Below are positions 1 to 5,048 of a stretch of 6,720 nucleotides of DNA, one piece after another; within the stretch, counting starts at the first letter, position 1; every line of letters starts with the position of its first letter. Origin of the DNA: Planctomycetota bacterium (GTDB taxonomy: Bacteria > Planctomycetota > Phycisphaerae > Phycisphaerales > SM1A02); contig RFQW01000093.1 of NCBI GenBank assembly GCA_009924765.1, forward strand, positions 1 through 6,720, read 5' to 3'. The position numbers were made by a program, and so were the translations under genes. The notes beneath the pieces were generated by a model. It did no database searches, was not told where the DNA came from, and saw only the letters and a list, made by a program, of their open reading frames with translations.

Positions 1-6
1 GGAGGC

Positions 7-1170
7 GTGTCGCATGCGATGGCGGCCCTGGCGATCGGGGCCACCGCCCTGCTGCTCGCCTTCGTTTCGCTCTCGCGGCCGGCCGCGCGCCTTGCGCGAT
101 GGCCGCTGGCGAGCGCACTGCTGGGCGGTGGATGGATCGCGCTGCTGGCGGGCACATTGCTTGGGCCGGGCGGCTTCGGGCTGCTGCATCGCGAGTCGCT
201 GATCGAACTTCGTCCACTCACGCAACTTGGTCTGGCGTGGATCGGCCTGCTGGTGGGACTGCAGATGAAGCGCTCGCTGCTGGCCCTGGTGCCCAACTCG
301 CTGTGGCGCTGGATCGTCTTCGATGCGTTGATCAGCTTCATCACCGTGGCCGCATGGACATTCCTGGTGCTGCGGTGGGCAGCACCCAACGCCACGCTGC
401 GCATGGCGTGGCCGATCGCCAGTCTTGCGGGAGCGGCCAGCATCGGATGGTCGGGTGAACTGCGATCGCTTCGCGGACTGGATGCACGCGCGGTGCGCGT
501 GGCGTCACTGGTGCAGGCCGGCGCGGGCCTCGGCAGCGTGCTGGCCATCGTGTCCAGCGACCTGATCTCCTTTTCACCGGAGGGCTCGCGCGCCCTCATC
601 GCCACGCTGCTCGTGGCCGCGGCCGCAGGCTCCAGCCTTCGAGCGGTGCTCGGCTCGCAGGTGGGAAGCGATGGTCGCCTCACGCTGGCACTGCTCGCAA
701 CGCTGTCGCTGGTGGCAGGCGCGGCGGCTGCCATGGATGCCACGCCCCTGCCCGGCGCATTTCTGCTGGGCATGATCGTCACGAACACGCAGGGCGGTTC
801 GATGCGACGCATGGAACGGCTGGTCTCGGAGAGCGAGCCGGCGGTGGCGGCGATCTTCTTCCTGCTGGCAGGCGTGCTGCTTGAAGGTGCCAACGCGTGG
901 TGGCCATGGGTGGTCGCCGGCGGCGTGCTGCTGGTGCGACTGGTGGCCAAGCCGATGATCGCCGCCATGGCGCTGCGCCACGCATGGAAAGAACCCGGCG
1001 CTGCGCGGCTTCGGTCCGCCGTGGTGCGCCAGGCCCCGATCGCGATCGCGCTTGGCGTTGCCGCGCTGCAGTCCCATGACGGGTCGGTGGAACGCGGCAT
1101 CCTGCTTGCGCTGACCGCCGTCGGACTGGCCAGCGGCGTGCTGCCGCTGCTGTGGAGATCGCGCGCATGA
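7..1170 (+). CDS. Antiporter-like membrane protein lacking the ion-binding Asp
   Basis: A very hydrophobic 387-residue protein with roughly 11-12 predicted membrane segments, laid out like the membrane domain of CPA-type cation:proton antiporters. The first helix is followed by 'GTLLGPGGFGLL' (residues 49-60), resembling the family's GxLLGP turn. 'LTQLGLAWIGLLVGLQMK' (71-88) resembles the LGLxxLLFLxGLE helix, and 'PLPGAFLLGMIV' (247-258) a later conserved helix. No nucleotide-binding (KTN) tail is present. At the position where the neighbouring paralogue has its ion-binding Asp ('VKDL'), this protein reads 'VQAGAG' (169-174), with Ala171 in place of Asp, and the upstream Ser-Pro pair is also absent. 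Transport activity is therefore doubtful; a structural or regulatory partner is an inference. The start is uncertain: GTG at 7 is only one base after a GGAGG (1-5), while ATG at 19 is 13 bases after it. The frame is open to the window edge, but the family match begins near residue 6, so little is missing. The stop overlaps the next start (ATGA). Confidence 0.75.
   Translation: MSHAMAALAIGATALLLAFVSLSRPAARLARWPLASALLGGGWIALLAGTLLGPGGFGLLHRESLIELRPLTQLGLAWIGLLVGLQMKRSLLALVPNSLWRWIVFDALISFITVAAWTFLVLRWAAPNATLRMAWPIASLAGAASIGWSGELRSLRGLDARAVRVASLVQAGAGLGSVLAIVSSDLISFSPEGSRALIATLLVAAAAGSSLRAVLGSQVGSDGRLTLALLATLSLVAGAAAAMDATPLPGAFLLGMIVTNTQGGSMRRMERLVSESEPAVAAIFFLLAGVLLEGANAWWPWVVAGGVLLVRLVAKPMIAAMALRHAWKEPGAARLRSAVVRQAPIAIALGVAALQSHDGSVERGILLALTAVGLASGVLPLLWRSRA
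1154..1157 (+). promoter_or_regulatory. Ribosome binding site deciding the start of the second antiporter gene
   Basis: GGAG lies 9 bases before the ATG at 1167. The alternative in-frame GTG at 1152 would overlap this site and has no upstream Shine-Dalgarno sequence of its own. ATG 1167 also forms an ATGA overlap with the preceding stop. Both points favour 1167 over 1152. Confidence 0.55.
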
Positions 1171-2534
1171 AGCGACTCGCCACGCTCGTGTTCAGCCTGG
1201 TGCTGCTGCTGGTCGCCGTGGCGCTGCTTCGACACTGGACCGCAAGCGCCGGCGGCCGAACGATGCTGCCCGGACTTCTGGGCGATCTGCCGCTGCCTGC
1301 CCCACCTGGCGTGACCACCGCGGCGCTGTCGCTTGGCCTGCTGCTGCTGGGTGCATTTCTGCTGGGCGAGATCCTGGCCCTGGCCAACCTGCCGCGCGTG
1401 AGCGGCGCGCTGCTGTTCGGCGTGCTCGCCGGGCCGGAACTGCATCAGGCGCTTGACCTGCGGTTGCCGATGCTGGTGCCGCGCGACGAGCTGCGCTACC
1501 TGGAGCTGATCGATGCGCTCGCCGTGAGCCTGATCGGGCTGGTGGCTGGTGGCGAGATCCGCCTCGACTTTCTGCGGCGAACGGGTGCGGTGGTGGCGCG
1601 ACTGGTCATCTCCGAAATGTCCGGCGTGCTGCTGCTGATCGGCGCAGGCCTGGCGGCGCTGGGCGGTTTCGTGCCGTTGCTTTCCGAACGCACCGCGCCC
1701 GAGCGCTGGTACCTGACGGCGGTGCTGGCCGCCATGGGCGTGGCCAACAGTCCCGCGATCGTCACCGCCATGTTGCGCGAGACGAAGGCTGCAGGCGTGT
1801 TCGCGCGCACCTCGCTCGCCGTGACCGTGGTGAAGGATCTCACGCTGGTGGTGCTGGTCAGCGCACTGCTGGCCGCATGGAGCGCCACCCACGCGACCAG
1901 CGGCGGTTCGCCGGCGCTGGCGGTGGCATGGCACCTCAGCGGATCGCTGCTGGTGGGCGTGCTTTTCGCTGGACTGCTTGGCCTTGCAGCGTTGAAGACG
2001 CGCGGCCGCCTGGATCTGGTGGTGGTGGTGGTGGGATTCGCCATCGCGTTGGCAGGCCGCATGCTGTCGATCGCACCGCTGCTCGCCGGCATCACGGCGG
2101 GCTTCGCGCTGGCCAATCTGCTGCCGCGCCGCAGCGTGCGATTGTTCCGTTCGATCGATGACCTGCTGCCGGCCACCTACGCGCTGTTCTTCGCCGTGGC
2201 CGGGGCGCGCATCGGCATCGCGTCGCTGGCAACGCTGTGGCCACTGGCGCTCGGCCTGTCGCTGCTGCGGCTCACGGGCATCTGGACCGGCTTGCGGGTG
2301 GGATGCGCGTGGGCGCGCGTGCAGCCACCCGTGCGCACATGGCTGTGGACCACCATGGTGCCGCAGGCAGGCGTCAGCATCGCGCTGGCCGCAGAGGCGC
2401 GCGCAGCCTTCGCCGGGCAGCCATGGGCCGATGCGCTGCACGCACTGCTGCTGGCGGTGGTGGCGCTGCACGAGATCGTGGGTCCGCCACTCATGCGACT
2501 GGGTCTGCTACGGTCTGGCGAAGTGCAACGATGA
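1167..2534 (+). CDS. Cation:proton antiporter (CPA/Kef-like membrane domain)
   Basis: A predicted inner-membrane protein of 455 residues with about 12-13 membrane segments, expected to exchange monovalent cations (Na+ or K+) for protons. Family-like signatures appear in order: 'LPRVSGALLFGVLAGPEL' (residues 75-92), a first inverted-repeat helix with the GxLxGP turn; 'SLIGLVAGGEIRLDFLRR' (121-138), equivalent to the GLExDLxxL segment; 'ANSPAIVTAMLRE' (193-205), the Ser-Pro half-helix; 'VTVVKDLTLVVLV' (219-231), where Asp224 occupies the ion-binding position of the FQD/ND motif; and 'PQAGVSIALAAEA' (399-411), like the late GxxSxALA helix. No KTN or TrkA domain follows, so it is a bare membrane-domain type. 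It overlaps the preceding gene by ATGA at 1167-1170 and tatD by ATGA at 2531-2534. Membership of the CPA superfamily is well supported; the transported ion cannot be told from sequence. Confidence 0.85.
   Translation: MKRLATLVFSLVLLLVAVALLRHWTASAGGRTMLPGLLGDLPLPAPPGVTTAALSLGLLLLGAFLLGEILALANLPRVSGALLFGVLAGPELHQALDLRLPMLVPRDELRYLELIDALAVSLIGLVAGGEIRLDFLRRTGAVVARLVISEMSGVLLLIGAGLAALGGFVPLLSERTAPERWYLTAVLAAMGVANSPAIVTAMLRETKAAGVFARTSLAVTVVKDLTLVVLVSALLAAWSATHATSGGSPALAVAWHLSGSLLVGVLFAGLLGLAALKTRGRLDLVVVVVGFAIALAGRMLSIAPLLAGITAGFALANLLPRRSVRLFRSIDDLLPATYALFFAVAGARIGIASLATLWPLALGLSLLRLTGIWTGLRVGCAWARVQPPVRTWLWTTMVPQAGVSIALAAEARAAFAGQPWADALHALLLAVVALHEIVGPPLMRLGLLRSGEVQR
2017..2034 (+). repeat. (TGG)6 trinucleotide run inside the antiporter gene
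   Basis: Six tandem TGG units, read in frame as GTG valine codons, encode a Val5 stretch in a membrane helix. It is a possible slippage site, but the reading frame is intact here. Confidence 0.8.
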
Positions 2535-3329
2535 TCGACACCCACTGCCATCTCACCTTCACGCAGTACGACGGCCAGATTCCCGCCGAACTGGATCGCA
2601 TGCGCGAGGCGGGCGTGCGCGGTTGCATCACCGTGGGCACCACCAGCGCCGACAGCGTGGCCGGTCTGGCCATCGCCGAGGCGCACGAGGGCGTGTGGTG
2701 CAGCGCCGGCGTGCATCCGCTGCACAGCGATGAGCCGGTCGATTGGGGCGCGCTGCGTGCCTGCGCGCAGCATCCGCGCTGCGTGGCCTGGGGCGAACTG
2801 GGGCTGGACAACCACTACGCAACGCCGGGCAAGGCGCACCAGATGGCCGCGCTCGAGGGGCAACTCGATCGCATGGTGCGCTGGCGCGAGGAAGGCATCG
2901 TGAAGCCGGTGATCATCCATTGCCGCAAGGCATTCGACGAACTGCTGCCCATGCTCGCCGCCAGCGGCCTGCCGCGCGAGCGCTTCGTGTTCCACTGCTT
3001 CAGCGGCAGCGAGTCCGAGGCGCGGCGCGTGCTCGACTTCGGCGCGTGGATCAGCTTCACCGGCATCGTGACCTATCGCAACGCGCCCGAGGTGCAGGCC
3101 GCGGCGAAACGGATGCCCGACGATCGCATCATGGCCGAGACGGATGCGCCGTTCCTTTCGCCTGAACCCATGCGCACGGCCAAGCCCAATCGGCCCGCGC
3201 ACGTGATGCTGGTGGCGAAGCAGCTGGCCGCGCTGCGCGGCATGGACGAGGCCGCCTGCGCGGACATGCTGGATCGCAACGCCTGCCGTTTCTTCGGCCT
3301 GCCGCCGAAGCCCTGCGAGGCCGGGATAG
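2531..3329 (+). CDS. tatD: TatD-family metal-dependent hydrolase/DNase, no in-frame stop
   Basis: A cytoplasmic TIM-barrel hydrolase of the TatD family, whose studied members are Mg2+-dependent 3'-5' exonucleases or DNases linked to DNA repair. All metal ligands are visible: His5 and His7 in 'DTHCHL', Glu89 in 'WGELGLD', His130 in 'IIHCR', His155 in 'FHCFSG' and Asp205 in 'ETDAPFLSPEP'. The C-terminal family signature 'RNACRFFGL' ends at residue 257, at base 3301. ATG 2531 overlaps the antiporter stop (ATGA) and begins exactly at the family N terminus. The oddity is the 3' end: this frame has no stop until 4895-4897, continuing under tatC and into tadA. I place the end at the TAG of 3327-3329, which is one base out of frame. 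Losing one base between 3302 and 3326 would give a product of about 265 residues, normal for the family. Codons such as ATA and GCA after 3325 look non-coding. Identity is very secure; the 3' end is provisional. Confidence 0.85.
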
Positions 3330-3338
3330 CATCGCGGA

Positions 3339-4346
3339 ATGGAGCCGCTCGATCCCACACACGCCGGCGTGATGACGCTGGGCGACCATCTGGAAGAGCT
3401 GCGGCGGCGCCTGCTGTGGGCGATCGTGGTGCCGGTGCCGATCGCCATCGCCGCATTCGTGTGGGCCGAACCCATCCGCGACGTGCTGTGCGAGCCCGCC
3501 ATGCAGGCACTGCGCGCGCACGATCTGCCGGCGCAACTGCAGGTGCTCAGCCCCATCGAGACGCTGAGCACCGACCTGAAACTGTCGCTGGTCACCTCGC
3601 TGGTGTTCGGCGCGCCATGGATCGCGCTGCAGGCGTGGAAGTTCGTGGAGCCCGGGCTGTTCGCGCACGAGCGGCGCTTCGTGCGCATGCTGGTGCCGAT
3701 GTCGGCGGTGCTCACGCTGGCTGGCATGGCGCTGCTGTACTTCCTGCTGCTGCCCATGATGCTGACGGTGCTGGTGAGTTTCGGCAGCGAGCCACCGGTC
3801 ACCATGACGGCCGCTGCCAGCGACACGGCGCTGACCACGCCGGCGGTTCCCTCGCTGCCGACGCTGACCACGCCGCCCGAAAATCCGCGCGCGGGCCAGA
3901 TGTGGCTGACGCCCGACCATCGACTGGCCGTCACCGTGCCCGTGGAAGGCGGTGGCCTGGAGGTGCTGACCACGCAGCTGGTGCACGGTTCACGCCTGGC
4001 GCAGCAGTTCCGCCTGAGCGAATATCTGGATTTCACGCTGGATTTCGCCCTGGGAACGGCCGTCGCGTTCCAGACACCGCTGGCCGTGCTGCTGCTCGGA
4101 TGGCTCGGCGTGCTCACGCCCGAGGCGCTGGGCAAGTTCCGTCGCTATGCCATCTTCATCTCGGCGCTGGTGGCGGCCATCGTCACGCCAAGCGGCGATC
4201 CATTCTCGCTGGCGTTGCTGGCCGTACCCGTGTACCTGCTGTTCGAGCTGGGCATCGTGCTGCTGCGCATCGCGCCACCATCGGCGGTGTCCAAGGGCGA
4301 GGTGCTGGACCGACTGCTGCGCGTGGTGCGAGGACGCGACGCATGA
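3339..4346 (+). CDS. tatC: Sec-independent protein translocase subunit TatC, with a large periplasmic insertion
   Basis: The multi-spanning receptor subunit of the twin-arginine translocase, which binds RR signal peptides and exports folded proteins across the inner membrane. Matches to E. coli TatC in order: 'HLEELRRRLL' (residues 17-26; Glu20 matches E. coli E15), Pro53 (P48), 'WKFVEPGLFAHERR' (100-113; Phe102 and Glu111 match F94 and E103), 'AVAFQTPLAVLLLGWLG' (241-257; Gln245 where E. coli has E170), and 'VTPSGDPFSLALLAVPVYLLFE' split as 282-291 and 292-303, with Asp287 matching D211. Six membrane segments are expected. At 335 residues it is well above the usual 250-260, because about 74 extra residues (152-225) sit in the loop between helices 3 and 4. 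ATG 3339 has no clear Shine-Dalgarno sequence; ATG 3372 (residue 12) is an alternative that keeps every conserved residue. The stop overlaps tadA (ATGA). No tatA or tatB is in the window. Confidence 0.93.
   Translation: MEPLDPTHAGVMTLGDHLEELRRRLLWAIVVPVPIAIAAFVWAEPIRDVLCEPAMQALRAHDLPAQLQVLSPIETLSTDLKLSLVTSLVFGAPWIALQAWKFVEPGLFAHERRFVRMLVPMSAVLTLAGMALLYFLLLPMMLTVLVSFGSEPPVTMTAAASDTALTTPAVPSLPTLTTPPENPRAGQMWLTPDHRLAVTVPVEGGGLEVLTTQLVHGSRLAQQFRLSEYLDFTLDFALGTAVAFQTPLAVLLLGWLGVLTPEALGKFRRYAIFISALVAAIVTPSGDPFSLALLAVPVYLLFELGIVLLRIAPPSAVSKGEVLDRLLRVVRGRDA
3829..3875 (+). repeat. 14-bp direct repeat in the tatC insertion
   Basis: CGCTGACCACGCCG occurs at 3829-3842 and again at 3862-3875. The 33-base period (11 codons) keeps the frame and encodes 'LTTP' twice. 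An 11-base partial copy, GCTGACCACGC, occurs at 3964-3974. All copies lie within the extra loop of TatC, suggesting the insertion may have grown partly by local duplication. Confidence 0.7.
4330..4334 (+). promoter_or_regulatory. Ribosome binding site of tadA
   Basis: GAGGA lies 8 bases before ATG 4343 and inside the 3' end of tatC. It supports the long tadA start over the in-frame ATGs at 4400 and 4442, and fits coupled translation with tatC. Confidence 0.55.
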
Positions 4347-4897
4347 GCGGCCGCTACCTGCGCAACGCGCTGCGGCGCGAGCGCGTGTGGCTGGCAACCA
4401 TGCAGACGCGCCACCCGTGGGTGCAACCCACCGACCTGCGCATGATGCGGCGCGCACTTGATCTGGCGCGCATGGCGGCGGCAGCAGGCGAAGTGCCGGT
4501 GGGCGCCGTGATCTATCGCGAAGGCGAGATCGTGGCCGAGGCCGCCAACGATCGAGAAGCCACGCGCGACCCGGCGGGCCACGCCGAGCTGGTGGCGCTG
4601 CGACGCGCGGGCGAGCGGCTGGGGCGTTGGCGCCTGCACGATTGCCGCATGGCGGTCACGCTGGAACCCTGCCCCATGTGTGCGGGGGCGCTGGTGAATG
4701 CACGCCTCGGGGGCCTGGTCTTCGGGGCCTTCGACCCCAAGGCTGGTGCCGTGGGCACCCTCTACGACATTCCGCAGGATCAGCGCCTGAACCACCGCCT
4801 GCCGTGCGCCGGAGGCATGTTGGCACCGGAAGCCGTGGGCCTTCTGCGCAGTTTCTTTGCTGCGCGAAGAGGGTCTCGGGCCAACAAGGCCCGATAA
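4343..4897 (+). CDS. tadA: tRNA-specific adenosine deaminase TadA
   Basis: A zinc-dependent deaminase that converts adenosine to inosine at wobble position 34 of tRNA-Arg(ACG), allowing one tRNA to read several CGN codons; the gene is essential in E. coli. The catalytic signature is complete: 'GHAELVAL' (residues 79-86) gives the zinc ligand His80 and proton-shuttling Glu82, and 'LEPCPMCAGAL' (107-117) gives zinc ligands Cys110 and Cys113. Asn69 and the 'FGAFDPKAGAVGT' loop (127-139; Asp131 matches E. coli D108) correspond to tRNA-contacting positions. 'LNHRLPCAGGML' (149-160) matches the C-terminal NHR motif. The 184-residue length includes a basic N-terminal extension of about 30 residues before the family core begins near residue 30. 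The start is chosen for its GAGGA site and the ATGA overlap with tatC. It shares its frame with the unterminated tatD frame upstream. Confidence 0.93.
   Translation: MSGRYLRNALRRERVWLATMQTRHPWVQPTDLRMMRRALDLARMAAAAGEVPVGAVIYREGEIVAEAANDREATRDPAGHAELVALRRAGERLGRWRLHDCRMAVTLEPCPMCAGALVNARLGGLVFGAFDPKAGAVGTLYDIPQDQRLNHRLPCAGGMLAPEAVGLLRSFFAARRGSRANKAR
4876..4894 (+). terminator. GC-rich hairpin at the end of tadA, possible operon terminator
   Basis: CGGGCC (4877-4882), loop AACAA, GGCCCG (4888-4893) form a perfect stem, with an extra T-A pair at 4876/4894. It overlaps the last tadA codons and ends just before the TAA stop. No U-run follows directly; only a pyrimidine-rich stretch at 4908-4923. 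It is therefore a weak or non-canonical terminator, or simply a 3'-end hairpin. Confidence 0.35.
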
Positions 4898-4975
4898 TTC
4901 GGACACCGTCTCTTCTTTGTTCCAAGTGACACGGAACCGCTCGACCCTGCGTATTCGAATGTGAGAGTGGCTCGG

Positions 4976-4995
4976 ACTGCTTCTCGCGAAGCGGT
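4976..4995 (+). promoter_or_regulatory. 8-bp stem-loop in the spacer before the surface-protein gene
   Basis: ACTGCTTC (4976-4983), loop TCGC, GAAGCGGT (4988-4995) pair along 8 positions with one G-T wobble. It could be a 5'-leader hairpin of the downstream gene or a terminator of the operon, but no T-run follows. The rest of the 151-base spacer (4898-5048) shows no convincing -35/-10 pair, no tRNA and no small ORF with a good start. Confidence 0.35.
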
Positions 4996-5009
4996 GCGTG
5001 CATGCACGC
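4996..5009 (+). promoter_or_regulatory. 14-bp perfect palindrome, candidate operator
   Basis: GCGTGCATGCACGC is identical to its reverse complement. Bases 4994-5009 also form a 16-base alternating purine-pyrimidine run. It begins 53 bases upstream of ATG 5049 and directly after the stem-loop. Such symmetry suits a dimeric regulator, but no regulator is encoded nearby, so its role is unknown. Confidence 0.35.
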
Positions 5010-5035
5010 CGGATACAAAAAGTTCGAGAGAGGAA

Positions 5036-5040
5036 AAGGA
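5036..5040 (+). promoter_or_regulatory. Ribosome binding site of the surface-protein gene
   Basis: AAGGA, within the purine-rich AGAGAGGAAAAGGA, lies 8 bases before ATG 5049. This selects 5049 over the in-frame GTG at 4998, which lies inside the palindrome and would place a basic 17-residue segment before the signal peptide. Confidence 0.7.
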
Positions 5041-5048
5041 TCTTCGCC

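Noticed and set aside
2177..4135. A 652-codon minus-strand open frame opposite the antiporter, tatD and tatC genes
   Set aside because: It lies antisense to three well-supported genes, is Ser/Ala/Arg/His-rich with no recognisable motif, and is a common by-product of GC-rich codon use.
2531..4897. A genuine TatD-TadA fusion protein of 788 residues
   Set aside because: The linking stretch is exactly the out-of-frame translation of a conserved tatC, and tadA has its own ribosome binding site and ATGA-coupled start.
4919..4937. Inverted repeat GTTCC-N9-GGAAC in the spacer after tadA
   Set aside because: Arms of only five bases with an odd nine-base gap are expected often by chance.
4926..4960. 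Possible promoter: GTGACA at 4926 with TATTCG at 4952
   Set aside because: The 20-base spacing is too long and the -10 match is poor; not strong enough to annotate.
4953..4960. ATTCGAAT palindrome in the spacer
   Set aside because: An 8-base palindrome with no extension or second copy nearby carries little weight.
4898..5048. A tRNA, small RNA or riboswitch in the spacer
   Set aside because: No cloverleaf or known riboswitch core is apparent; only local hairpins are seen.
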